The notes beneath the pieces are model-generated. The model was not told the DNA's origin and made no database searches. It saw only the letters and a list, made by a program, of their open reading frames with translations. Made by a program: the position numbers and the translations under genes. 64,000 nucleotides of DNA. Origin: Brevibacterium picturae (GTDB taxonomy: Bacteria > Actinomycetota > Actinomycetes > Actinomycetales > Brevibacteriaceae). Positions 1-7,993 of this stretch are shown one piece after another. The first letter of the stretch is position 1. The number at the start of each line of letters is the position of its first letter. The DNA is taken from positions 3,472,001 through 3,536,000 of the forward strand of contig NZ_LT629739.1 of NCBI RefSeq assembly GCF_900105045.1, in the 5' to 3' direction.

Positions 1-2
1 GT

Positions 3-632
3 CGTCCCAGCGGGCTGCCTGCTGATATCAGTGCCGGTGATGATCCCGTCGTGGTCGTGGCCAAACTCGCGGCCGAGGAGCGGCAGGCACTCGCCGATAC
101 CGCGGCCTCCCTCGACATTGCCGCACTTGAAGCTGCAGCCGATGCGATCGTCGCGGCACGGCGGCTCGTCATCGCCGGTATCGGAGCCTCGGGGCTCGTC
201 GCTGAGGATCTGTCGACAAAGCTGGAGCGCATCGGTCTCACCGCCCGTGCCGTCACCGAAGGTCACATGGCGATGACGCTGACCGTACTCATGGAACCAG
301 ATGAGCTGCTCGTCGCCATCTCCGCCTCGGGAGAGACCACCGACATCATCGAACCTCTCGCTGCTGCGAGGGAGGCCGGGGTGCCGACCGTGGCTCTGAC
401 GGTTCGTCCGCGCAGCACCCTGACGTCGGCCGATCATGTTCTCATCGGCGTCGCCGCCCGGGAGTCGGGTATGCGTTCGGCTGCGATGAGTTCGCGAACG
501 GGTCAGCTCTTCATCGTCGACGTTCTCTTCACTCTTGTATTCCAACGCTGCGGGGCGCGGGCGCGAGATGCCGTCGGCACATCCCATCGCCGCCTGGCAC
601 CCCGTCGAAGAAAGGCAGGAAACCCATCATGA
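3..632 (+). CDS. MurR/RpiR-family transcriptional regulator, C-terminal SIS part (5' end outside window)
   Basis: The frame is open from base 3 with no start, so about 209 C-terminal residues are visible; the N-terminal helix-turn-helix expected of RpiR/MurR regulators lies upstream. The visible part is a sugar isomerase (SIS) fold: a VIAGIGASG phosphosugar loop, an AISASGETTDII loop and the EAGVPTVALT strand after it. Family members sense phosphosugars and control sugar-use operons. The stop overlaps the start of the PTS IIA gene (ATGA), so the two are probably co-transcribed and translationally coupled, which points to control of a PTS-transported or amino sugar (inference). The short Arg-rich tail is atypical. 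The inducer cannot be read from the sequence. Confidence 0.8.
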   Translation, partial: RPSGLPADISAGDDPVVVVAKLAAEERQALADTAASLDIAALEAAADAIVAARRLVIAGIGASGLVAEDLSTKLERIGLTARAVTEGHMAMTLTVLMEPDELLVAISASGETTDIIEPLAAAREAGVPTVALTVRPRSTLTSADHVLIGVAARESGMRSAAMSSRTGQLFIVDVLFTLVFQRCGARARDAVGTSHRRLAPRRRKAGNPS

Positions 633-1081
633 CGAACACGATCTCCTCACCGGTGAGCGGCACCGTGATTCCGCTCGCAGATGTTCCAGATCCCGTGTTC
701 GCCGAGGCGCTCGTGGGCCCTGGAACGGCGATCGATCCCGAGGGCCCGTCCACCGTCACGGCCCTGGCTCCGGTGTCCGGCACTCTCAGCTCACTCAAGC
801 CTCATGCCTTCGTCATCGCCACCGAGTCCGGTCAGGGGGTGCTCGTCCACCTGGGTATCGACACCGTCGAACTGAAGGGGGAGGGCTTCACCCTGCACGT
901 CGAGGTGGGGCAGACGGTGAACGCGGGAGATCGGCTCATCACCTGGGACACCACGCCCGCCCGTAACTCGGGGCGCTCTCTTGTCGTGCCGGTCGTCGCG
1001 CTCGAGGCCGATGTTGAGTCGCTGACGGTGATTGCCGAGGGCGTTGTGAGTGCGGGGGAACAACTTCTCGAGCTGGGATGA
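629..1081 (+). CDS. PTS glucose-type EIIA component
   Basis: A 150-residue stand-alone EIIA of the glucose/N-acetylglucosamine superfamily. It takes phosphate from HPr and passes it to an EIIB domain. The two active-site histidines are visible: H59 in KPHAF and H74 in GVLVHLGIDTVEL, the second being the phosphorylated one by analogy with E. coli EIIA-Glc. Length matches a full single-domain EIIA, so nothing is missing. It overlaps the RpiR-type regulator by ATGA. No EIIB or EIIC gene follows, so it must serve a permease encoded elsewhere or upstream. The sugar is inferred only from the family. Confidence 0.88.
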   Translation: MTNTISSPVSGTVIPLADVPDPVFAEALVGPGTAIDPEGPSTVTALAPVSGTLSSLKPHAFVIATESGQGVLVHLGIDTVELKGEGFTLHVEVGQTVNAGDRLITWDTTPARNSGRSLVVPVVALEADVESLTVIAEGVVSAGEQLLELG

Positions 1082-1088
1082 GTACCCA

Positions 1089-1115
1089 GCTGAGGTCGGT
1101 GCAACCGATCTCAGC
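1089..1115. terminator. Hairpin between convergent EIIA and apt genes
   Basis: A 12-bp stem (1089-1100 with 1104-1115, one G-U pair) closed by a GCA loop lies just after the EIIA stop and overlaps the apt stop codon. Its place between convergent genes suggests a shared bidirectional terminator. There is no long T tract on either side. Confidence 0.5.
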
Positions 1116-1629
1116 CGGTGAAGACTGTGTGCACATCACCGGTGAGCGACCGACCGCCGAGGTCGACGAGTTCGAGGACCACGGCTGAACCGACCACCTC
1201 GGCGCCGAGGTCGGCTACGAGGGCCTGAGCAGCGGTGAGTGTTCCACCGGTGGCCAGGATGTCATCGACGAGGAGGACGCGCTCGCCTTCCTTGAGCACG
1301 TCCGGGCCTTCGATCGTCGCGGTCCCGTATTCAAGTGAATAGGACACGGCCGCGGCCGGCTTCGGGAGTTTGCCTGCCTTGCGGATGGGCAGAATCCCGA
1401 CTCCAGCTATCGCAGCGATTGTTCCGGCGAAGAGGAAGCCGCGAGCCTCCAGTCCACCGACGATGTCGAACTGTCCGTCAAAGGGCGCGATCAGTGCCTC
1501 GGTGACGGCACGCAGTGCAGGACCGTCAGCGATGAGTGGTGAGATATCGCGAAAGTTCACCCCCGACTGAGGGTAATCGGGAATCGAGGTGATCAGAGTC
1601 TGTGCGCGTTCGAGATCGGTATTCGTCAC
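1111..1629 (-). CDS. apt: Adenine phosphoribosyltransferase
   Basis: A 172-residue type I phosphoribosyltransferase that salvages adenine with PRPP to make AMP. The PRPP-binding signature ERVLLVDDILATGGT is at residues 116-130, and EARGFLFAG near 61-69 is typical of Apt. The GTG start at 1629 is supported by a TATCGT box exactly six bases upstream, so the mRNA is probably leaderless. It is monocistronic here and convergent with the EIIA gene; the next gene (pcm) is divergent and starts 55 bases away. In many actinomycetes apt sits by relA/secDF; that context is not seen here. Confidence 0.95.
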   Translation of the reverse strand: MTNTDLERAQTLITSIPDYPQSGVNFRDISPLIADGPALRAVTEALIAPFDGQFDIVGGLEARGFLFAGTIAAIAGVGILPIRKAGKLPKPAAAVSYSLEYGTATIEGPDVLKEGERVLLVDDILATGGTLTAAQALVADLGAEVVGSAVVLELVDLGGRSLTGDVHTVFTG

Positions 1630-1641
1630 GGGTCAACGATA
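1630..1641 (-). promoter_or_regulatory. -10 box of leaderless apt promoter
   Basis: On the minus strand TATCGT (1641-1636), then six bases, then the GTG start of apt. The spacing puts the transcription start on or next to the start codon. Confidence 0.6.
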
Positions 1642-1684
1642 CTCGGTGGGGAGTAGCGTAGTGGACACCGGATCGGAGGTCACC

Positions 1685-2308
1685 ATGGAGCACAATCGTC
1701 ACCACGTCTCCCCAGCCGAGGCTTTCGCGCTCGTTCCCCGGGAGCAGTTTCTGCCCGCCGACGAACGGCGTAACGCGAGCAGCAATGTGCCGCTGCAGAT
1801 CGGCGACGGTCAGACGAACTCGCAACCGAGCACCGTCTCCGACATGCTCGGGCTCCTAGACCCGCAGCCCGGTGATCGCGTTCTCGACCTCGGTTCGGGA
1901 TCCGGCTGGACGACGGCCCTCCTCGGCGTCCTTGTCGGCTCTCGTGGTCATGTGACAGGAGTGGAACGGTACCGGCGACTCATCGAACAAGCTCGGACGT
2001 CATTGCGACAGGCGGGCCTGGGTGACGTGGGCATTGGCAACTCGGGTGACTCAGGCGATGTCGAGTTCATCGTAGCGACCCCCGGAGTTCTGGGTCTGCC
2101 CGAAGCCGCACCCTTCGACCGCATTCTCGTTTCGGCCGGAGCACAGACCCTGCCCCGCGAGCTCGTTGCGCAGCTGAGGACCGGCGGAGTCATGGTCATC
2201 CCTGTCGACGGTGAAATGCTGAGAGTCGAGCGCACCGGTGCTGAAGATGGTGATGTCGCCGTCACCCGGCACGGCAGGTATCGCTTCGTTCCCTTGATCC
2301 GCGACTGA
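1685..2308 (+). CDS. pcm: Protein-L-isoaspartate O-methyltransferase
   Basis: A 207-residue SAM-dependent methyltransferase of the PCMT family, which methylates L-isoaspartyl residues in damaged proteins as the first repair step. Visible features are VPREQFLP near residue 17, the family hallmark IGDGQTNSQPST at 39-50 and SAM motif I GDRVLDLGSGSGW at 63-75. The frame extends upstream into apt, but the ATG at 1685 has a good ribosome site (CGGAGG, 1674-1679) and starts at the conserved N-terminus, so I chose it. It is slightly shorter than enteric Pcm. It could methylate another small acceptor, but the hallmark motif favours Pcm. Confidence 0.85.
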   Translation: MEHNRHHVSPAEAFALVPREQFLPADERRNASSNVPLQIGDGQTNSQPSTVSDMLGLLDPQPGDRVLDLGSGSGWTTALLGVLVGSRGHVTGVERYRRLIEQARTSLRQAGLGDVGIGNSGDSGDVEFIVATPGVLGLPEAAPFDRILVSAGAQTLPRELVAQLRTGGVMVIPVDGEMLRVERTGAEDGDVAVTRHGRYRFVPLIRD

Positions 2309-2404
2309 CAATGGGGAGCGGAGACGGGCGTCTTCGGACAGCCAGGTGGCGCACAGCAGCCCGTACACCTCGCGAGCTCCGGCACTGTACTCGTCGGCAT
2401 CTAC

Positions 2405-2427
2405 TTGACTTTGCCCCAAGGGTAAGG
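2405..2427 (+). promoter_or_regulatory. Possible MerR-type operator/promoter
   Basis: TTGACT (2405-2410) overlaps an imperfect dyad, CTTTGCCC (2409-2416) and GGGTAAGG (2420-2427), matching at 6 of 8 positions. The dyad centre lies 14 bases from the first T of the -35 box, as in known MerR-family promoters (ZntR/CueR type). The -10 box that a 19-20 bp spacer would require is poor, so this is tentative. It precedes an operon that encodes a MerR-family protein. Confidence 0.35.
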
Positions 2428-2433
2428 CGTCGG

Positions 2434-2467
2434 GTGAGATCAGGTGGAAAACGCCACCTGATCTCAC
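2434..2467 (+). promoter_or_regulatory. 14-bp perfect inverted repeat before the GyrI-like gene
   Basis: GTGAGATCAGGTGG (2434-2447) and its exact complement (2454-2467) are separated by six bases and end two bases before an AAGGAGG ribosome site (2470-2476). In RNA it would fold into a very stable hairpin against the ribosome site; as DNA it could be an operator. Confidence 0.6.
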
Positions 2468-2484
2468 AACAAGGAGGATTTCCC

Positions 2485-2988
2485 ATGGAACTAGATATTG
2501 CGATTCAAGAACGAGAGACCACCCACTACATCGGGATCCCCGTCAGCGCCCGGTTCTCCGAGTTCGGCGCTCCCGGAGGCCCGAATGAGGCGGTTCCGCG
2601 CGTCTATCAGTGGCTTGCCGAGCACCAGATTGCGCCACTGGGTGGCCCGCTCTACGTGTACCGTCACATTGGAACTGCCGATGAACCAGTCGACCTCACA
2701 GTTGCGGTTCCCGTCGCTGGGCCGATGCAGCCCTCCAACGGTCTCGTGTTGGGAAGCCTGCCTCCGGGCACCTATGTTGTCGGTCGGCATGTGGGAGCCC
2801 CGGACGGGATCGCTGTCGCGCAGGCAAAAGTGAATACGTGGGCCGATTCCAGGGGGATTCGATTCGATGTGCTCCGCGACGAGAACGGAGACCTGTGGAC
2901 GGGGCATGCCGAACACTTCCTCTCCGACCCGACCGAGGTGCCCGACACCTCGAAATGGGTGACCGAGCTCCTGTTCAAGACTGCCTGA
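2485..2988 (+). CDS. GyrI-like (AraC effector-binding) domain protein
   Basis: A 167-residue stand-alone GyrI-like/SOUL-type ligand-binding domain. The family binds hydrophobic or cationic small molecules, and related domains form the sensor half of BmrR and AraC-type regulators. The sequence has the typical repeat of beta-strands (HYIGIPVSARF, VDLTVAVPV, GTYVVGRHVG) and no DNA-binding domain. The start at 2485 has a strong AAGGAGG site eight bases upstream. It lies 39 bases before a MerR regulator that carries a similar C-terminal domain, so the two probably form one operon in which this protein may sequester or hydrolyse the inducer (inference). No ligand can be named. Confidence 0.75.
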   Translation: MELDIAIQERETTHYIGIPVSARFSEFGAPGGPNEAVPRVYQWLAEHQIAPLGGPLYVYRHIGTADEPVDLTVAVPVAGPMQPSNGLVLGSLPPGTYVVGRHVGAPDGIAVAQAKVNTWADSRGIRFDVLRDENGDLWTGHAEHFLSDPTEVPDTSKWVTELLFKTA

Positions 2989-3027
2989 ATAGGAGCAAAC
3001 CCCATACAATCGGTTGAAAGGAGGGGG

Positions 3028-3849
3028 ATGGCCGAACTGATGACTATTGGGGAGTTCGCTACGGCGACCTGGCTCTCGCCGAAGGCGCTCCGGCTCTACG
3101 ATCAGCGAGGCTTGCTCTCTCCTGACGCCGTTGACCCGTTCAACGGCTATCGGAAGTACAGTCCAACCCAGATCCAAACGGCGCGTCTGATCACGATGCT
3201 TCGCCGCATGGACATGTCACTCGAGCAGATCGGCGGACTAGTTGACCTCGCTCCCAGCGAGCAAGCTGCACAAATTGGCCGCTATCGCGAACAAGACGTC
3301 GAGCTTCACGCTCGTAGGCAGTCGTTGGCGAGATTCCTTGAACATGCTGTGGAGAACGGTTCGATGGATGGAGAGGGCCAGCCAGGAGCGTCACGGTTCG
3401 AGGTTGCGATTCGAAGAGTCCCGGCGTTACCGATACTGACCGCGACAAGGAACACCCCCGCTCGAGATCTCCCCGACGTGATTCGGATTAATGCTGAAAG
3501 GTTGTTGGCCCTGGCGGAGGATCGCGGCGGCGCAACCAGTGGCCTGATGGTGATCTATCACGGCCAGGTGGGATGGGAGTCAGACGGCCCCATCGAGGTC
3601 TGCGTGCCGATCAAGGAACGAAGCCGTGCCCACCGGGTTGAGCCTGAACACAAAGCACTATTCACGAGCGTGCTCGCTGAGGACGTGCAGTTCCCTCAGA
3701 TTCTCGCTGCGTTCGAAGCAGTGCACATGCGCGCAGTCCAGCTCGGGTTTCTACCGGCAGGTCCTCCGCGCGAAGTCTACTCGGCAGTTAAAGACGGACC
3801 GGTACCGCGCTGTGAAGTAGCGCTACCGGTCGCCGAACGAGAAGACTGA
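3028..3849 (+). CDS. MerR-family regulator with C-terminal GyrI-like sensor domain (BmrR type)
   Basis: 273 residues. The N-terminal 75 are a MerR winged helix: MTIGEFATATWLSPKALRLY with a second-helix YDQRGLLSP and the wing NGYRKYSPTQI. A coiled helix follows (about 80-115), then a GyrI-like effector domain from about residue 125, the BmrR/TipA-like layout of multidrug sensors. The ATG follows an AAAGGAGG site. Such proteins bind between distorted -35 and -10 boxes and activate when the drug binds. The likely target is its own operon, where a MerR-like dyad lies at 2405-2427. It converges with the ABC exporter genes, which could also be targets, but no matching site was found there. Confidence 0.85.
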   Translation: MAELMTIGEFATATWLSPKALRLYDQRGLLSPDAVDPFNGYRKYSPTQIQTARLITMLRRMDMSLEQIGGLVDLAPSEQAAQIGRYREQDVELHARRQSLARFLEHAVENGSMDGEGQPGASRFEVAIRRVPALPILTATRNTPARDLPDVIRINAERLLALAEDRGGATSGLMVIYHGQVGWESDGPIEVCVPIKERSRAHRVEPEHKALFTSVLAEDVQFPQILAAFEAVHMRAVQLGFLPAGPPREVYSAVKDGPVPRCEVALPVAERED

Positions 3850-3850
3850 G

Positions 3851-4020
3851 GATTCACAAGCGCGGATCAATCTCCCAACATACTGTGTCAACGCACCGAG
3901 AATCACTGCCGTCGGTGCATTGGTCATCAACTGGGTCGAGGGTGACTCCGAGGCCGTGGCGGTGTGGCTGGCCAACGACGGCATCTGGACTCTTGTCGGC
4001 AAGCAGACGCCCAGACGTCG
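3851..4020 (+). pseudogene. Possible coding remnant between MerR gene and ABC exporter
   Basis: This 170-base stretch between convergent genes has one frame (codons in phase with 3920) with no stop and strong G/C at third positions, reading in part INWVEGDSEAVAVWLAND and then GIWTLVGKQ. It has no plausible start or ribosome site and runs into the end of the exporter gene. It looks like the tail of a decayed gene, but chance is not excluded. I do not recognise the family. Confidence 0.25.
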
Positions 4021-4031
4021 AGGACTTGGAA

Positions 4032-5906
4032 CTACACCAACGAGTCCCGCCATGCCTTATGCAGCTGCGCGAACTTGCCCGCCCCGGAGATCAGCTCCTC
4101 GGGTGTGCCGTCTTCGATGATTCGCCCGGAGTCCATGACGAGGACGCGGTCGGCGATCTCCACGGTCGACAGGCGGTGGGCGATGATGATCGCTGTGCGT
4201 CCCTCGAGCACCGTCGCCAACGCCTTCTGGACGAGGCGCTCGGACGGAATGTCGAGGTGCGCGGTCGCCTCGTCGAGGACGACGATGTCCGGGTTGGCCA
4301 GGAACACGCGGGCGAATGAGACCAGCTGGCGCTGTCCCGAGCTGAGGCGACCGCCGCGCTTCTTCACGTCCGTGTCGTAACCGTCGGGCAGATTGCGGAT
4401 ATAGGGGTCCAGCCCGACGGCCGCGGCAGCGGCGAGAACGTCGTCATCGCCGGCATCGGGATTGCCGATCCGGATGTTGTCGGCGATCGTCCCCGCGAAC
4501 AGGAACGACTCCTGGGTGACCATGACGACGCTCGAACGCAGCTGGGCATCGTCGAGGTCACGCAGGTCCACCTCGTCGATGGTGACTCGCCCTTCGGAAG
4601 GATCATAGAACCGGGTGACGAGCTTGGCCAGGGTCGACTTCCCTGCTCCCGTGGCACCGACGAGTGCGACGATCTCACCGGCCGGGATGCGCAGGTCGAA
4701 CCGGGGGAGGACATCGGGGCCGTCGCCGTAGGAGAAGCGGACATGGGTGAGGTCGATCGAGCGACCGCTCGGCGGTGTGCCCACCGTCGAGGCGTCGTGA
4801 GACGCGGAGTCCTTCGCCGAGGCGGTGCCCGAGTTCCGGTGCGCACTGTGGGCAGGCAGGGACCTTGGCTGGGCCGGTTCCACCACCTCGGGGTCGGTGT
4901 CGAGGACGGCCGCCATCTTCTCCAGGGCCGCCGAGGCGGATTGGTAGAGGTTGAATGCCTGCACGAGTTCGTCGAGCGGACCGTAGAACCGGCGCAGGTA
5001 GAGGATGAACGCGGCGAGCACGCCGATCTGAGTCCAATCTTCGATGACCAGCCACGCGCCGACGATGATGATGACCGTCTGCGTGACATTGCCGACCAGC
5101 CGGGTCCAGCCGGCGAACCAGGCGACCCCGCGCAGGGCATCGGTGTTGGCGTCGCGGTAGAGTGTGTCCTCGTCCCTGAGCGTGCCGCGGCGATCCGGTT
5201 GCCTGCGGTAGGCCTGGACTGCGCGGATGCCGCCCATGGTCTCGACGAAGTGGACGATGACCTTCGCAATCGAGGTCCGCGTCCGTCGATAGGCGTTGCG
5301 CTGGGACCTGTGCGCGGATTTGGTGATGAAGAAGAGCGGAATGAATCCGAGGAAGACCACGAAGGCCAGGGGCACATCGAGGACGATGAGGGTCACAGCG
5401 ATGAACGTCATCTCGAACAGCGCCAGCGCCGTGTCGAAGAGCGAGTAGCTGAGGAACTGCTGCACCGACTCCATGTCAGAGGTCTGCCGAGACACCAGCC
5501 TGCCCGAGGTCGATCGCTCGTGGTAGCCCAGGTCGAGGCGTTGGATGTGAGTGAACAGGCGTGACCGGAGCCGGTACACGACCTTCTGCGCGGTGATGCC
5601 GACCAGCCTCGTGGACGTGAATGCGAGCACCGCCGAGGCGATGGTTGAGCCGACGAAGGCCGCCACCGCACGAATCAGCGGCCCCGGATCGCCGTCGACG
5701 GCCTTCGGCACACCATTGTCGAGCGCATCGGCGATGAAGACCGGACCGATGACGAGGAACAGCGCGGTGAGCACGACGATGACGAGTAGGAAGATCGCCA
5801 TCGCCAGATGTGGGCGGACCAGTGAGAGCAGCAGGGCGCGGGCCTTCTTGGCGATATCGGGTGGAAGCTGCTCGACCTCGTCCTCATCGATGCGGGGAAT
5901 GCTCAC
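4032..5906 (-). CDS. ABC exporter half-transporter, subunit with consensus catalytic site
   Basis: A 624-residue fused permease-ATPase. Six membrane helices span about residues 30-310 and the nucleotide-binding domain runs from about 385. Walker A GATGAGKST is at 417-425, the Q-loop glutamine at 465, signature LSSGQ at 521-525 and Walker B VVLDE with the catalytic Glu at 546. A Ser/Thr/His-rich linker (about 345-380) joins the halves and is longer than usual. Its start overlaps the stop of the upstream half-transporter by four bases, so they form a heterodimer like Rv1272c/Rv1273c or TM287/288. Substrate is unknown; lipids or drugs are typical. No terminator was seen downstream. Confidence 0.9.
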   Translation of the reverse strand: MSIPRIDEDEVEQLPPDIAKKARALLLSLVRPHLAMAIFLLVIVVLTALFLVIGPVFIADALDNGVPKAVDGDPGPLIRAVAAFVGSTIASAVLAFTSTRLVGITAQKVVYRLRSRLFTHIQRLDLGYHERSTSGRLVSRQTSDMESVQQFLSYSLFDTALALFEMTFIAVTLIVLDVPLAFVVFLGFIPLFFITKSAHRSQRNAYRRTRTSIAKVIVHFVETMGGIRAVQAYRRQPDRRGTLRDEDTLYRDANTDALRGVAWFAGWTRLVGNVTQTVIIIVGAWLVIEDWTQIGVLAAFILYLRRFYGPLDELVQAFNLYQSASAALEKMAAVLDTDPEVVEPAQPRSLPAHSAHRNSGTASAKDSASHDASTVGTPPSGRSIDLTHVRFSYGDGPDVLPRFDLRIPAGEIVALVGATGAGKSTLAKLVTRFYDPSEGRVTIDEVDLRDLDDAQLRSSVVMVTQESFLFAGTIADNIRIGNPDAGDDDVLAAAAAVGLDPYIRNLPDGYDTDVKKRGGRLSSGQRQLVSFARVFLANPDIVVLDEATAHLDIPSERLVQKALATVLEGRTAIIIAHRLSTVEIADRVLVMDSGRIIEDGTPEELISGAGKFAQLHKAWRDSLV

Positions 5907-7741
5907 TGCGCGCCTCCTCCAGCTGTGCCCCCGCTGGTGGTGCGTCCGGCAGTCCCAGCCGTCACCGCCGCCGCACCCATGAGTTCACGGTAGAGCGGTG
6001 AGGACTGCAGCAGCTCATCGTGGGTGCCCAATGCGACAACCCGTCCCTCGTCGAGGACGGCAACGGCATCGGCCAGCGCCGAGGTGGACGGTCGGTGGGC
6101 GATGATCAGCGTCGTCGAATCGGGCAGGATCTCCCGCAGCGCCCGTTGCACCCGGTCCTCGGTGTCGACGTCGACAGCGGAGAGCGGATCGTCGAGGACG
6201 AGGATGCGGGGTTGGCCGATGACGGCCCGCGCCAGGGCCAGACGCTGCCGCTGACCACCGGACAGGGACAGCCCCTGCTCGCCCACCTGAGTGTCGAGTC
6301 CCTCCGGTAGGCGCTCGACGAAGTCCTTCGCGGCCGTGATCTCCAGGGCCTGCCAGATCGCGTCATCGTCGACCCCGGGCGCACCCATGCTCACGTTCTC
6401 GGCCACCGAGGTGGAGAACAGGATCGGGTCCTCGAAGGACACGGACACCAGGTTGCGCACCTCGTTGACGGGCAGATCGCGAATGTCGGTGCCGTCGACG
6501 CGCACGGATCCGCCGGTGACGTCCTGGAGTCGTGGAACGAGCGAGGCCAGAGTCGTCTTGCCCGATCCGGTGGCTCCGACGATGGCCAGGGTCTGGCCCG
6601 GGTCGACGTGCAGATTGAGGTTCTGCAAGGTCTCACGGTCGGTGTCGGCGAAGTGGAAGTCGACATCCTCGAAGTCCAGCTCGCCCTTGTAGCGGCCCAC
6701 ATCGGGAGCATCGGCGATGCGACCATCGGTGTCGGTGATGTCATGCCTGATGTCGATGACCTCCCAGTACCTGGCCGCAGCGGTCAGTGCCATGAGGGCA
6801 TCGGCGAGGAGGAAGCCGAGCATCTCGATCGGCATCCGCATCACCATCGAGATGGTCACTGCCGCGACCACGGCTCCGATCGACATCCAGCCCTGTACGA
6901 CGCCCCAGGTGCCGACAGCCACAATGGCGGCCTGGGCGAGCGTGGGCAGGAGGATCAGCACACTCCAGAACCAGGAATCGAGCTTCGCCTTGCGCACTTC
7001 GATGCCCTGGAACTTCCGCGACAGGCGGGCGAAGCGTTGTGCGGCCCAGGGAGAGCGGCCGAAGGACTTGAGGATCCGGATCCCCTGGATCGATTCCTCG
7101 ACCTCTGTGGTGATCTCACCGACCGTGTCCTGAGACCGACGCGAGGCCTCGCGGTACCTCTGCTCGAAGGCCGTCACAGTCGCAATCGTCGGCACGGCCA
7201 TGATCAGCATGATCAGCCCGAAGACCGGTTGGAGGAACGTGAGGATGATGGTGCCGATGATGATGATCAGCGGCGTGGTCACGAGGAACGGGATTCCGAA
7301 GGCGAAGAACCGTCGCAGCTGGGACAGATCGTTGATCGCGCGCGAGAGCAGCTGCCCCGACTCCCAGGAATCGTGGATGGCCACCGAGGTGTATTGGAGT
7401 CGGTCGAAGAGACGTGAACGCCAGGTGATCTCCCAGTGGGCGACGACCGGGGCGACCAGAAGTCTGCGTGCCCACAGTGCCACCGCCTCGGCGATGCCGA
7501 TGACGAGGACCCCGAGCACGGGCAGCCACAGCCCGGAGAGATCACGGCCGGCGATGGGGCCGTCGATGATGTGGCCGGTGATCAGGGGGATGATCAGTTG
7601 GATGCCGTTGGCCAGCAGCGTCAGCGCGAGTACTGCGATGTACACGCCGATGCGAGAGCGCAGATCGGGCCAGAAACGTAAGAGGGGACGCACCCTTGAG
7701 AGCCTAGTCGGGGCGCGTGTCGGAGTCCATGGTTCGCACAA
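5903..7741 (-). CDS. ABC exporter half-transporter, subunit with degenerate catalytic site
   Basis: 612 residues: membrane domain about 30-325 and ATPase from about 355. Walker A GATGSGKT is at 389-396 and signature LSGGQRQ at 493-499, but Walker B ends LVLDDP (Asp at 518 where the catalytic Glu should be) and the Q-loop reads VSFEDP without the usual glutamine. This is the degenerate partner typical of heterodimeric exporters, where one of two ATP sites is inactive. The TTG start at 7741 is supported by an AGGAGG about ten bases upstream; a shorter GTG start near residue 18 is possible. First gene of a two-gene operon. Substrate unknown. Confidence 0.9.
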   Translation of the reverse strand: MCEPWTPTRAPTRLSRVRPLLRFWPDLRSRIGVYIAVLALTLLANGIQLIIPLITGHIIDGPIAGRDLSGLWLPVLGVLVIGIAEAVALWARRLLVAPVVAHWEITWRSRLFDRLQYTSVAIHDSWESGQLLSRAINDLSQLRRFFAFGIPFLVTTPLIIIIGTIILTFLQPVFGLIMLIMAVPTIATVTAFEQRYREASRRSQDTVGEITTEVEESIQGIRILKSFGRSPWAAQRFARLSRKFQGIEVRKAKLDSWFWSVLILLPTLAQAAIVAVGTWGVVQGWMSIGAVVAAVTISMVMRMPIEMLGFLLADALMALTAAARYWEVIDIRHDITDTDGRIADAPDVGRYKGELDFEDVDFHFADTDRETLQNLNLHVDPGQTLAIVGATGSGKTTLASLVPRLQDVTGGSVRVDGTDIRDLPVNEVRNLVSVSFEDPILFSTSVAENVSMGAPGVDDDAIWQALEITAAKDFVERLPEGLDTQVGEQGLSLSGGQRQRLALARAVIGQPRILVLDDPLSAVDVDTEDRVQRALREILPDSTTLIIAHRPSTSALADAVAVLDEGRVVALGTHDELLQSSPLYRELMGAAAVTAGTAGRTTSGGTAGGGAQ

Positions 7742-7879
7742 TCGAGCTTTTCCTCCTCACCGGGTGCGGGCTCTGGGGGAGGTACTGGGCTCGGTCTCTG
7801 CGCAGACTCCGGCGCCGCCGACCGATCTCACGCCTCAAGCCATGACTGTCCCAAATTTCGAGACGATCGATTGCGACGT

Positions 7880-7909
7880 TTGACACGCAGATTGCCCGCG
7901 GTGAACTAT
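7880..7909 (+). promoter_or_regulatory. Promoter of the ilvBNC leader
   Basis: A consensus TTGACA (7880-7885), an 18-bp spacer and AACTAT (7904-7909). The predicted start of transcription falls at the ATG of the leader peptide (7916), making the leader peptide leaderless. Confidence 0.65.
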
Positions 7910-7915
7910 TGAGCC

Positions 7916-7966
7916 ATGACTCACCTTCTTGTCGTCGTTATTACCCAGCGCGCGGATCTTCCGTAG
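7916..7966 (+). CDS. ilvBNC attenuator leader peptide
   Basis: A 16-codon open frame encoding MTHLLVVVITQRADLP. It has six consecutive control codons for leucine, leucine, valine, valine, valine and isoleucine (7925-7942), exactly the end products of the pathway. It is followed by an intrinsic terminator and then ilvB, so it fits a ribosome-mediated attenuation leader, as described for ilvBNC of Corynebacterium glutamicum. No ribosome site precedes the ATG; the promoter places the RNA 5' end on it. Scarcity of charged Leu, Val or Ile tRNA should stall the ribosome here and let transcription proceed. Confidence 0.85.
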   Translation: MTHLLVVVITQRADLP

Positions 7967-7993
7967 CCTGTCAACACGACACGTTCCGCGCGC
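7948..7993 (+). promoter_or_regulatory. Candidate antiterminator pairing in the ilv leader
   Basis: Bases 7948-7956 (GCGCGCGGA) are perfectly complementary to 7985-7993, and the second arm includes the first two bases of the terminator stem. The first arm lies just past the control codons. A ribosome stalled on the codons would leave it partly free to pair, while a ribosome reaching the stop codon would cover it. The mechanism is inference. Confidence 0.5.
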
